NCBI RefSeq assembly: GCF_965201005.1
Contig: NZ_OZ241747.1
Span: 3,410,001 to 3,474,000, forward strand
Direction: 5' to 3'
Source of the DNA: Mucilaginibacter_A sp965201005
GTDB lineage: Bacteria; Bacteroidota; Bacteroidia; Sphingobacteriales; Sphingobacteriaceae
Length of the DNA: 64,000 nt
Shown here piece after piece: positions 1 through 7,837 of the stretch. The notes beneath the pieces were generated by a model, which ran no database searches, was not told where the DNA came from, and was given only the letters and a program-made list of their open reading frames with translations. Each line of letters opens with the position of its first letter. Positions within the stretch are counted from its first letter, which is position 1. A program made the translations under genes and the position numbers.

Positions 1-3000
1 AGAGTTCAGCGGGATATTAAAAACCGTTCCTTCCTCCGTTCGTGCCTTGATATCGATTTTCATGTTGTCCGGTGGTCCTTCAAAACTGAATTTTCCGCTG
101 GCAAAAGCAGTACCGTAATACAAGCGGTTATCACGGAAAACGGTGTTTAAGGCCATCAAATTACGGGCATCAATAGTTGCCTGAATGTTGGGGTTGGATA
201 AATTATTCAGATCAACCGTGCCATTTACCAGGCCAACGCCTTTTCTGGTATCTTTTAATTGCAGGTTTTCGATATAAATAATACTGTTTTTAACCGATAA
301 ATTATCATCAATTACATAAGGCGTTTTTAAATAATTAATGGTGAATGCTGTGTTTTGCAAACTCAAATTCCCGTTGATTTGCGGTTTGTCCAGACTTCCG
401 GTTAAATCCAAATTGGCCGAAATATGACCACCCAGGTTAGAAACCAGATCATTGACCAGCGGATCTAAAATCACCGCTTCCGTTTTGTCCATTTTAATAT
501 GGAAATCAAGCTGGTCATCATCACTTTCCAGGTGATATTTTCCGCTGATATTAATGGTTTCCAGGCCTTTGTTGAGTAGATTGAGGTTTACCAAAGCCTG
601 TTTGTTGGCATTGTCCAGTTCGGCCGAAAGTTTTAAATTGCCGATAGCCGTTTTGTTCAGCGTGATAGAATCTGCCCGCAAATTGCTTTCAAAACCTATT
701 TTACTGGTGATGGCGTTTAAAGTGGCATCACCATTTAACGTCCCGCCAAGTTTGATGCCCGAAGCTTTGGTCAACTGGTCCAGCGAAGTCAGCTTAAACT
801 GATTAAACATTATTTTAAGTTTGTCTTCCGGTTTTGCTGAGATAAAACCATCAATACTGATCTTTTGCGAACCGTTTGATAACACAAAACCCTCAATTTG
901 TGTCTTGGAATTTTGTAACAGCCTGATCCTCACCTGCTCTGCAATCCGCCATTTTTGCTGCTCAATAATTATATCCGAAGGCAGCAGTTTTAATTTTGCG
1001 GTAGTGTCCCGTCCAAATTCCACTAAACCATATAAATCCAACTGGTTTACCGCGTTTTTATCTGATAATTTAATATTGAAATTCAAACTGTCGCGTTTCA
1101 AAAAATTGGTGATGTTGATGTTTTTGATGAAAAGACTGTCCGTAAAATTTACTTTGCTCAAAGAAATATTTACGCCCATATAATCATTGTCCGTACTTTC
1201 ATCAATCAGCAGATCATGGAAAACCATTTTATCATATCGGATGGTTTTGATCAGGCCATTCAATGTAGCGGTTTTTGTGTTTGAGTTGAAATTGCCCACA
1301 AAGGTTCCCTGATCCGGGATTTTTAATTTTGGCAGAAACAGCGTAGTTACCGGATCGAGATTTTTCAGGTTTAACCGAAAAGCAAAATTTTGCGGTTTTG
1401 GGGCCACAAATTTGGTTTGCAACGATGGAATATACTTTTTAACCAGCGTTTTAAAGTAAGAAGGCAACGTATTCAGATCGTAATCGCCTTTTAAACTGCC
1501 GTCAGCCAGAGAAGATTCTAAGGTGAGTTCGCGTTCCCGGCCCTTACCTTCTGCAGCAAAATACAGCGAATCAACAAAATAATTATCCCGGGGATTGACC
1601 AGCCGGATTTTGCGCAGCATAATATTTCCATTGACGTTATCAATGCTATTTCCGGAAAAATCAGAGCTAAACTGTGCATCAACCGAAATAGTATCCTTTA
1701 AAAAATGCAATTTGTTCAACTTTGCCCCTTTAATAACAGACACAAAATGGAAAACCGGTAATGCCGGGTTTAAATTTACGCTTCCTTTAAAATCCAGGTT
1801 CAGGTTTGGATCATTTACCAAAACGGCACCATCAAAATTTTTCTTTTTAAAAGTTCCGTTTACAGCCAGATTATTGTAACGGTACTTATTGAAATCCAGG
1901 TACTTAACTTTAGCATTAAGCTTGCCACTGAGGTCTTTCAGGTTAAACCCCGCTCCTTTTATATCCGCAGAAAGTGTGGCCCGGTTTAAAGAATGCTCAT
2001 CCAGCAAAGTGCCTAAATCAAAATCATAAGTTTTGATATTTCCGCTATACTTTGGCACGCTGCCGCTGGTTTTCATGTTCACATCCGAGCTGAACTTGCC
2101 CAACTTGGTTTTGAAACTGCCGTAAGCCACAAAATCGTTCTGAAAACCGGTAAACTGCCCGCTGAAACTGATGTTCCCAAACTTTTCTACAATCGCCGGA
2201 ATGCCAGTGCTTCTTTTATCGGTAAAATTTTGGTAAAGCAAATCCAGGTCTTTTTTATTGGTCGATACCTGCTCAATGTTCAGTTCCATCAGCGTTTGCT
2301 CCCAATCCGGCAAACCTTTAAAATCAAAATTTCCCCTGATAAAAGTAGCTTGCCCGGCCTGCACCATCAAGTTTTTGGCTTTCAGGTGATCAACTTTTCC
2401 TTTAATTACACCGTTTACGCCCAGTTCAAACTTTACGTGGTGCAATTCATCTGCAAAAAATGCAATGTCTTTGGAAGATAAGTGCGCTTCCCGAAAATCA
2501 GCAGACATAACAACTTTATGCTCAAAATCATCAAAATCATCAAAGCTTTTGAATTTCATCCCGAAATATCTTTTCAGCCGGGAATTTGGCGTGTTGAGTA
2601 CCAGGTTTTGCAATTCAATCCGATTGGTATCAATTGTAACCAATGAAGCCAGTTTATTGACCACAAAACCGCTCTTTTCCCGGAACGACAAGTTGCTGAT
2701 CCCTGCTTTGAACAAATGGTTTTTCAGGTCGAGGTTACTGACTGCAATATTCAGTTTTGTTAAATCGATATCATCATAATTAACGCCGTTGATGCTGGTA
2801 TCAATTAGCTGATTTTTATATCGGAAATGGAAATTGTTCAAACCGATCTGCTCAAAATTGATCGTCCAGGGCTTACTTTTATGCTTAACTTTTGTAGTGT
2901 CAGAATTAAAATAATCAAGGATGAACTTTAGATTACTGTTTTTATCCCTTAATTTTTTGAGGTAGAAAGAACCGTTGTTCAGCGTAATTTTTTTGAAATC

Positions 3001-3309
3001 TATTTTACGTTCCGGGATACTGTTGAAAACCGAAAAACCGCTCAGCTGCACATCCAGCATAGGCACGCGCAACAAAGTATCTTTTTGCTGATCCAGCACA
3101 AACAAATCCTCTAAAACCACCGAAGAAAAAGGTTTTAAATACAAACTTTTGACAGAAACCGTAGTTTGCAGTTCTTTGGACAGATAATGCGCAGCTTTTT
3201 TGGCCGCCCAGGTTTGTACCGGTTTAAATTGAAACGAAAACAACAGCAAGCCCAGCATCAAAACGAGCAGGAGCAGCAGTGTTAAGGTTATTTTAAGTGC
3301 TTTTTTAAT
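1..3309 (-). CDS. TamB/AsmA-like giant envelope protein, 3' end cut by window edge
   Basis: The reverse strand is open from the window edge to about 3327 and encodes more than 1,100 residues. A hydrophobic N-terminal anchor rich in Leu/Val is followed by long stretches of alternating beta-strand repeats with 'NG.ISG'-like turns. This is typical of TamB/AsmA-superfamily proteins, which form hydrophobic grooves spanning the periplasm and are linked to outer-membrane protein insertion or phospholipid transport. The C-terminal DUF490 part would lie outside the window. No ATG lies in frame upstream of the anchor, because a stop sits at 3328-3330. I provisionally place the start at an ATT codon (3307-3309); an internal TTG or ATG in the anchor is the alternative. 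The gene is divergent from tsaD, an arrangement I believe is common in Bacteroidota. Family call is confident; exact start is not. Confidence 0.8.
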   Translation of the reverse strand, partial: MKKALKITLTLLLLLVLMLGLLLFSFQFKPVQTWAAKKAAHYLSKELQTTVSVKSLYLKPFSSVVLEDLFVLDQQKDTLLRVPMLDVQLSGFSVFNSIPERKIDFKKITLNNGSFYLKKLRDKNSNLKFILDYFNSDTTKVKHKSKPWTINFEQIGLNNFHFRYKNQLIDTSINGVNYDDIDLTKLNIAVSNLDLKNHLFKAGISNLSFREKSGFVVNKLASLVTIDTNRIELQNLVLNTPNSRLKRYFGMKFKSFDDFDDFEHKVVMSADFREAHLSSKDIAFFADELHHVKFELGVNGVIKGKVDHLKAKNLMVQAGQATFIRGNFDFKGLPDWEQTLMELNIEQVSTNKKDLDLLYQNFTDKRSTGIPAIVEKFGNISFSGQFTGFQNDFVAYGSFKTKLGKFSSDVNMKTSGSVPKYSGNIKTYDFDLGTLLDEHSLNRATLSADIKGAGFNLKDLSGKLNAKVKYLDFNKYRYNNLAVNGTFKKKNFDGAVLVNDPNLNLDFKGSVNLNPALPVFHFVSVIKGAKLNKLHFLKDTISVDAQFSSDFSGNSIDNVNGNIMLRKIRLVNPRDNYFVDSLYFAAEGKGRERELTLESSLADGSLKGDYDLNTLPSYFKTLVKKYIPSLQTKFVAPKPQNFAFRLNLKNLDPVTTLFLPKLKIPDQGTFVGNFNSNTKTATLNGLIKTIRYDKMVFHDLLIDESTDNDYMGVNISLSKVNFTDSLFIKNINITNFLKRDSLNFNIKLSDKNAVNQLDLYGLVEFGRDTTAKLKLLPSDIIIEQQKWRIAEQVRIRLLQNSKTQIEGFVLSNGSQKISIDGFISAKPEDKLKIMFNQFKLTSLDQLTKASGIKLGGTLNGDATLNAITSKIGFESNLRADSITLNKTAIGNLKLSAELDNANKQALVNLNLLNKGLETINISGKYHLESDDDQLDFHIKMDKTEAVILDPLVNDLVSNLGGHISANLDLTGSLDKPQINGNLSLQNTAFTINYLKTPYVIDDNLSVKNSIIYIENLQLKDTRKGVGLVNGTVDLNNLSNPNIQATIDARNLMALNTVFRDNRLYYGTAFASGKFSFEGPPDNMKIDIKARTEEGTVFNIPLNS

Positions 3310-3316
3310 AACTTTG
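3309..3316 (+). promoter_or_regulatory. Candidate Bacteroidota -7 box for tsaD
   Basis: TAACTTTG matches the Bacteroidota sigma-A -7 consensus TAnnTTTG exactly and lies 20 bases before the tsaD ATG at 3337. The upstream TTTG box is not clear. Confidence 0.4.
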
Positions 3317-3336
3317 TACGCTAAATATCATTGTTA

Positions 3337-4338
3337 ATGCCTGTTATTTTAGGGATAGAATCTTCATGTGATGAAACCTCTGCCGCCGTTTGCATTGATG
3401 GCCAGGTGGTAAGTAATACCATCTCTACCCAAAACATTCATGCGGCTTATGGCGGCGTGGTGCCAGAGCTGGCTTCACGCGTTCATCAGCAAAATATTAT
3501 CCCTGTGGTGCAACAAGCACTTTTAACGGCTAAAGTTACAAAAAATGATATTGATGCAGTGAGTTTTACGCGCGGCCCAGGACTTTTAGGTGCATTGCTG
3601 GTAGGTGTTTCTTTTGCTAAAGCCTTTGCCCTGGCACGCAACTTACCGCTGATTGAAGTTAACCATATGCAGGCGCACATTATGGCCAATTTTATCCAGG
3701 AGCCAAAACCTAAATTTCCGTTTATCTGCCTCACGGTTTCCGGCGGACACACGCAGATAGTTTTGGTAAAAGATTATTTTGACCTGGAAATTATTGGCGA
3801 AACTTTGGATGATGCAGCCGGCGAAGCAATGGACAAAACCAGCCGGATTTTAGGTTTGCCTTATCCCGGCGGCCCGCTGATTGATAAATATGCGCGACTG
3901 GGGAACCCAAATGCTTTTAAATTTCCGGAACCACAAATTCAGGGTTTAAATTTCAGTTTTAGTGGCATAAAAACAGCATTCCTTTATTTTGTACGGGATC
4001 GGGTTGCCGAAAATCCGGATTTTTTAAAAGATAACCTGCCTGATCTTTGTGCTTCGATCGAAAAAAGGATTGCTTCCATTTTAATCAATAAATTAAAAAA
4101 GGCCGCTGATCAATATCGCATTTCTGAGATTGCTTTGGCAGGAGGCGTTTCTGCCAACACAGGTTTGCGTAATTTATTACAGGAAACGGCCGAGAAAAAT
4201 AGCTGGAACTGTTACATTCCTGCATTTGAATACTGCACCGATAATGCTGCCATGATTGCGGCAACCGGCTATTATAAATTTTTGAAACAAGATTTTGTGG
4301 GTCAGCAAATTATACCACTGGCCCGAATGTCTTTTTAA
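3337..4338 (+). CDS. tsaD: tRNA N6-adenosine threonylcarbamoyltransferase TsaD
   Basis: TsaD transfers the threonylcarbamoyl group from TC-AMP to A37 of ANN-decoding tRNAs, working with TsaB and TsaE in the cytosol. The protein starts with the ASKHA-type phosphate-binding segment GIESSCDETS. It carries the metal-binding HMQAH motif (His110 and His114), 'SGGHTQ', and the C-terminal 'GGVSAN' and 'CTDNAAMIA' segments. Its 333 residues are normal for the family. I chose the ATG at 3337 over the TTG at 3331 because it gives the usual MxxILGIESSCDET start and follows a TAACTTTG promoter box. Confidence 0.97.
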   Translation: MPVILGIESSCDETSAAVCIDGQVVSNTISTQNIHAAYGGVVPELASRVHQQNIIPVVQQALLTAKVTKNDIDAVSFTRGPGLLGALLVGVSFAKAFALARNLPLIEVNHMQAHIMANFIQEPKPKFPFICLTVSGGHTQIVLVKDYFDLEIIGETLDDAAGEAMDKTSRILGLPYPGGPLIDKYARLGNPNAFKFPEPQIQGLNFSFSGIKTAFLYFVRDRVAENPDFLKDNLPDLCASIEKRIASILINKLKKAADQYRISEIALAGGVSANTGLRNLLQETAEKNSWNCYIPAFEYCTDNAAMIAATGYYKFLKQDFVGQQIIPLARMSF

Positions 4339-4350
4339 TACGATAAAAAT

Positions 4351-4521
4351 ATGGGTGCGGCTTCTTTTATTTTCTGGGCGATTTTTGTGTTGCCTTTGGT
4401 TGCTTTTTTAATCTGGCTGATGCGGCAGGACAAGAAAAAAGGCATGACCGGCTTGTTCGTTTTAATTTTGGGCGTAATTGGTGCCATTATTTATATGTAT
4501 GCCCGAACCGGCGGAAAATGA
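4351..4521 (+). CDS. Small two-helix membrane protein, 56 residues
   Basis: The ORF begins 12 bases after the tsaD stop and is probably cotranscribed with it. It encodes 56 residues: a first hydrophobic helix (about 5-24), a short basic loop (RQDKKK), a second helix (about 33-50) and a polar tail. This is a plausible inner-membrane microprotein, but I do not recognise a family. Its early coding sequence contains an exact copy of the dispersed core GCTTCTTTTA (4360-4369). Its TGA stop overlaps the left arm of a perfect 12-bp hairpin. Confidence 0.6.
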   Translation: MGAASFIFWAIFVLPLVAFLIWLMRQDKKKGMTGLFVLILGVIGAIIYMYARTGGK

Positions 4522-4554
4522 AAGAAGCATCTATTTTAAGGCAGATGCTTCTTT
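4521..4554. terminator. Hairpin built from the dispersed motif, between convergent genes
   Basis: AAAGAAGCATCT (4521-4532) and AGATGCTTCTTT (4543-4554) form a perfect 12-bp stem with a 10-base loop. It sits between the convergent ends of the tsaD operon and recA and is flanked by short A and T runs, so a bidirectional terminator is plausible. Both arms are copies of the dispersed motif. Confidence 0.6.
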
Positions 4555-4580
4555 TATCAACTATTTTTCAGAAAGTTTAT

Positions 4581-5618
4581 TTACTCCGCGGCTTCTGCTA
4601 CAGGCACAGTTTCTACACCGGCCACGGCATCTTTGATTTTCTTTTCCAGTTCTTCCATCATTTCCGGATTATCCAAAATCAGGTTTTTAACGGCATCACG
4701 GCCTTGTCCCAAACGGGTATCGCCATAACTAAACCAGGAACCGGATTTTTTGATGATGTTATATTCAACCCCTAAATCAATGATTTCGCCCGCTTTGGAT
4801 ATACCTTCGCCAAACATAATATCAAACTCGGCCAGCCGGAACGGCGGGGCAACTTTGTTTTTTACAATCTTTACTTTTACCCGGTTACCGGAAACTTCAT
4901 CCGTGTCTTTAATTTGAGAGATACGACGCACATCCAAACGTACCGAAGCATAAAATTTTAATGCGTTACCGCCGGTTGTGGTTTCCGGATTGCCAAACAT
5001 TACCCCAATTTTCTCGCGTAATTGGTTGATAAATATACAGCAACATCCGGTTTTGCTGATCATACCAGTTAATTTCCGCAGGGCCTGAGACATTAAACGT
5101 GCCTGTAAACCCATTTTAGAATCCCCCATTTCGCCTTCAATCTCTGCTTTTGGCACCAAAGCCGCAACTGAGTCAATCACGATGATGTCAATCGCACCGG
5201 AACGAATTAGGTTATCGGCAATCTCCAAAGCCTGTTCACCATTGTCCGGCTGAGAGATCAATAAGTTCTCAATATCAACACCTAATTTTTGTGCATAAGT
5301 ACGGTCAAAAGCATGTTCCGCATCAATAAAAGCCGCAATGCCGCCTTTTTTCTGGCATTCTGCAATGGCGTGAATGGCCAAAGTTGTTTTACCGGAAGAT
5401 TCTGGTCCGTAAATTTCAACTACACGGCCTTTTGGTAAACCGCCGATACCTAAAGCAATATCCAAACCTAATGATCCTGTAGAAATAGATTCTATCGGTT
5501 CGATAGTTGTATCGCCCAGTTTCATCACGGTTCCCTTACCATAAGATTTTTCCAGCTTATCCAGGGTAAGCTGTAAAGCCTTTAGTTTATCAGTGCTGTT
5601 TTTATCTGTATTACTCAT
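4581..5618 (-). CDS. recA: Recombinase RecA
   Basis: RecA is the DNA-dependent ATPase that forms the strand-exchange filament in homologous recombination and, where LexA exists, triggers its self-cleavage. The 345 residues include Walker A GPESSGKTT at 71-79, the Walker B strand 'IIVIDSVAALVP', the L1 and L2 regions ('GDSKMGLQARLMSQALRK', 'GGNALKFYASVRLDVRR') and a C-terminal domain ending in an acidic, Ala-rich tail. It is transcribed alone, about 110 bases downstream of nth on the same strand. I see no LexA-like palindrome in the AT-rich upstream region. Confidence 0.98.
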   Translation of the reverse strand: MSNTDKNSTDKLKALQLTLDKLEKSYGKGTVMKLGDTTIEPIESISTGSLGLDIALGIGGLPKGRVVEIYGPESSGKTTLAIHAIAECQKKGGIAAFIDAEHAFDRTYAQKLGVDIENLLISQPDNGEQALEIADNLIRSGAIDIIVIDSVAALVPKAEIEGEMGDSKMGLQARLMSQALRKLTGMISKTGCCCIFINQLREKIGVMFGNPETTTGGNALKFYASVRLDVRRISQIKDTDEVSGNRVKVKIVKNKVAPPFRLAEFDIMFGEGISKAGEIIDLGVEYNIIKKSGSWFSYGDTRLGQGRDAVKNLILDNPEMMEELEKKIKDAVAGVETVPVAEAAE

Positions 5619-5729
5619 TATTTTAGTTTTTCAATGTCCGAAGATATAACTAATTTTTCATTAATGCTAATTTTTTTATCAAAATATTTATATAAAAATC
5701 TGCATAAAAGAGGTAGTAAATATAATTAT

Positions 5730-6503
5730 TTATTCTGCATTAGCAACCGACGTTTCGGTTGAATATTGTTTCAATACTTTTGCAACCTGCTTTATTTTCC
5801 TGTTTTTCTGAAGAAGTTTAGCTTTTTGAGTATTAGCAATTTCCTTTTTGCGCAAAGCAGTTTCGGTGTTTAGTTGCTGAAAATATTTGCAGAAATGGGT
5901 TAGCGGGCAAATTTCGCATTTTGGCGAACGGGCCACGCAAATATACCGGCCATGCAAGATCAGCCAGTGATGCGCTACAGCCACAACTTCTTTTGGCAGG
6001 TATTTTATCAGTTGCAGCTCGGTGGCCAGCGGCGTTTTGGCGTGCGTAGTAAGGCCAATGCGGTGCGAAACCCGGAATACATGTGTATCAACAGCCATGG
6101 CCGGTTCCTGAAAAACTACCGACGAGATGACATTTGCCGTTTTACGGCCAACGCCCGGCATTTTTTGCAACTCGTCAATCCCTTGCGGCACCACGCTTCC
6201 AAACTCGTTCACCAGGATTTTGGCCATTCCAACCAAGTGTTTGGCTTTATTATTTGGATAACTTACGCTCCGGACGTAGGTAAACACCTCATTTATAGCA
6301 GCTTCTGCCAAAGCTTCCGGTGTAGGGAAACGCTCAAACAAAGCAGGCGTGATCTGGTTGATGCGCTTATCCGTACATTGTGCGGATAAAATCACGGCCA
6401 CCAATAATTGATACGGCGATTGGTAATGGAGTTCTGTAACAGGTTCGGGTTGATGGGCAGAAAAGTAAGCAACAAAAGCTTTGTATCGTTCTGTTTTAAG
6501 CAT
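5730..6503 (-). CDS. nth: Endonuclease III (DNA glycosylase/AP lyase)
   Basis: This bifunctional base-excision repair enzyme removes oxidised pyrimidines and nicks the abasic site. The helix-hairpin-helix MPGVGRKTANV contains the catalytic Lys121, and the catalytic Asp139 lies in 'VDTHV'. The [4Fe-4S] ligands are C189, C196, C199 and C205 (C-x6-C-x2-C-x5-C), the canonical spacing. At 257 residues it is longer than E. coli Nth by about 45. The extra part is a Lys/Thr-rich C-terminal tail after the cluster. It lies upstream of recA on the same strand. Confidence 0.97.
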   Translation of the reverse strand: MLKTERYKAFVAYFSAHQPEPVTELHYQSPYQLLVAVILSAQCTDKRINQITPALFERFPTPEALAEAAINEVFTYVRSVSYPNNKAKHLVGMAKILVNEFGSVVPQGIDELQKMPGVGRKTANVISSVVFQEPAMAVDTHVFRVSHRIGLTTHAKTPLATELQLIKYLPKEVVAVAHHWLILHGRYICVARSPKCEICPLTHFCKYFQQLNTETALRKKEIANTQKAKLLQKNRKIKQVAKVLKQYSTETSVANAE

Positions 6504-6587
6504 AATGCAAACCTAAAAAAATACAAACTGCTGTTTTAGGTTGCGGTCAAAAACCCTATCAAAAACCAAAACTTTAACTAATAAGCT

Positions 6588-6613
6588 GATGCTGTTTTTA
6601 TCACCCTAAATTA
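6588..6613 (+). repeat. Dispersed motif, GATGCTGTTTTTA allele
   Basis: GATGCTGTTTTTA is followed by TCACCCTAAATT, the usual flank. It lies between nth and the small gene upstream of it, overlapping the latter's 3' end. Confidence 0.7.
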
Positions 6614-6820
6614 TCTTTTGGATTTCGAGTAAGTCAGGATTTTTAAAAGGGTTTCATTTTTTGGATAAAAACGGATGTTGTTTAAGTGCGGCGACAAAGA
6701 TTTATAAAAATGTTTTTCGTGCGGTTCTAAATCATCTTCATTAATAAGCTGGTCATGGCTCATAGATTCAATAGATTTTACTTCATTTGTAGAGATTTCG
6801 GTCATAAGCTGATAGGTCAT
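6611..6820 (-). CDS. Small hypothetical protein, 69 residues
   Basis: This is a short acidic and then basic soluble protein (mid-section 'HEKHFYKSLSPHLNNIRFYPK') with no signal peptide or membrane segment. I do not recognise a family. Amino-acid use looks like a real protein and no better ORF competes on either strand. An alternative ATG at 6805 would remove five residues. The end overlaps a dispersed-motif copy. Confidence 0.45.
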   Translation of the reverse strand: MTYQLMTEISTNEVKSIESMSHDQLINEDDLEPHEKHFYKSLSPHLNNIRFYPKNETLLKILTYSKSKR

Positions 6821-6912
6821 TGATCAGCATAAAAACGAAAATCTTATAAATTTATTTTTCAGTTTAAAAAATATTTTATAAGATTGTTAAACCTTTGCCA
6901 AAGTTGGTTGTC

Positions 6913-6995
6913 GTGCTTCTTTTACCACCTAAAATTTGGCGGGTATTAAAATAGCAGCAGGCACAAAACCAATTTTACAGGCATAAAAGAAGTAT
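6913..6995 (+). repeat. Full-length dispersed element, 83 bp
   Basis: Left end GTGCTTCTTTTA is followed by CCACCTAAAATTTGG. Right end AATTTTACAGGCATAAAAG is followed by AAGTAT. It has the same asymmetric left/right architecture as the copies at 31048 and 40997. It lies between the small hypothetical and the ECF sigma gene. Confidence 0.75.
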
Positions 6996-7028
6996 AAGAT
7001 TTTTGTTTCCGGGCAATGAAACAGGTTA

Positions 7029-7613
7029 TTAATCTTTGAGCAGTAATTCTTTGGTCGTCATCATTCGGCGTAAGTTGTTCAAGGCGTAGCGCATCCGGCC
7101 CAAAGCGGTATTGATACTTACATCAGTAATATCGGCAATCTGCTTGAAACTTAAATCGCCGTAATGCCGCATAATCAGCACTTCTTTTTGTTCGGAGGGC
7201 AGCAGATGAATCAGTTTTTTCAGATCGGTATAGGTTTGCTCGCGGATCATTTTATCTTCCGTACTTTCATCATACTGGCCCAAAACATCGAAAATATCAA
7301 AACTCTCGCCGTTATTGACTACGGGCGTACGTTTTTCGCGGCGGAAATGATCAATCACCAGATTGTGGGCGATGCGGGCAACCCAGGGCAAAAACTTACC
7401 TTCTTCGTTGTATTTACCGGCTTTTAACGTATTGATTACCTTGATAAAGGCATCCTGAAAAATATCTTCGGCCAGATATTCATCTTTCACCAATAAATAA
7501 ATTGAGGTGTATATTTTGGATTGATACCTGCGGATAAGTTCTGTCAAACCCGCTTCACTGCCCGAAACATACAGATGAACCAAATCCTGATCACTCGTCT
7601 CTCTAAACTCCAT
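7029..7613 (-). CDS. ECF RNA polymerase sigma factor
   Basis: This 194-residue ECF-type sigma-70 factor has region 2 ('ELIRRYQSKIYTSIYLLVKD', 'AEDIFQDAFIKV', 'WVARIAHNLVIDHFRR') and region 4 with the helix-turn-helix 'SFKQIADITDVSINTALGRM'. No anti-sigma gene is adjacent, unlike the other two ECF genes in the window. I chose the ATG at 7613 because the 41 residues upstream in the longer frame are Phe/Lys/Leu-rich and unlike a sigma N-terminus. It is divergent from uvrA with a 224-bp intergenic region. Confidence 0.9.
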   Translation of the reverse strand: MEFRETSDQDLVHLYVSGSEAGLTELIRRYQSKIYTSIYLLVKDEYLAEDIFQDAFIKVINTLKAGKYNEEGKFLPWVARIAHNLVIDHFRREKRTPVVNNGESFDIFDVLGQYDESTEDKMIREQTYTDLKKLIHLLPSEQKEVLIMRHYGDLSFKQIADITDVSINTALGRMRYALNNLRRMMTTKELLLKD

Positions 7614-7775
7614 ATACCTGAAAACTTGCTCTTTAGAAATTTTTTTGAAAAAGTATAGTTTTATCGATAGCGTTTTGGTATAGAAGTTTAAACAATTAGC
7701 AATATCAAATAAAATAAATAATTTGTTAACAAACAAATATTAAATTAAAAAGACTGAGATGTATCTGCCAACCGG

Positions 7776-7783
7776 TATTTTTG
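7776..7783 (+). promoter_or_regulatory. Candidate -7 box for the first uvrA
   Basis: TATTTTTG matches TAnnTTTG exactly. It implies a leader of about 50 bases that contains the dispersed-motif copy, and argues against the upstream ATG at 7781. Confidence 0.4.
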
Positions 7784-7791
7784 TTTTTTTT

Positions 7792-7836
7792 AAAGAAGCG
7801 GTTTTTGCCGATGCTTCTTTTACCATATAAATTTTT
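7792..7836 (+). repeat. Dispersed-motif hairpin in the uvrA leader
   Basis: AAAGAAGCG (7792-7800) is followed by GATGCTTCTTTTA (7810-7822) and the flank CCATATAAATTTTTG, ending just before the uvrA start codon. The arms can pair over about 8 bases. Confidence 0.65.
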
Positions 7837-7837
7837 G

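Noticed and set aside
7781..7837. Earlier ATG for the first uvrA
   Set aside because: It would translate the dispersed motif and overlap the promoter-like TATTTTTG; family alignment favours 7838.
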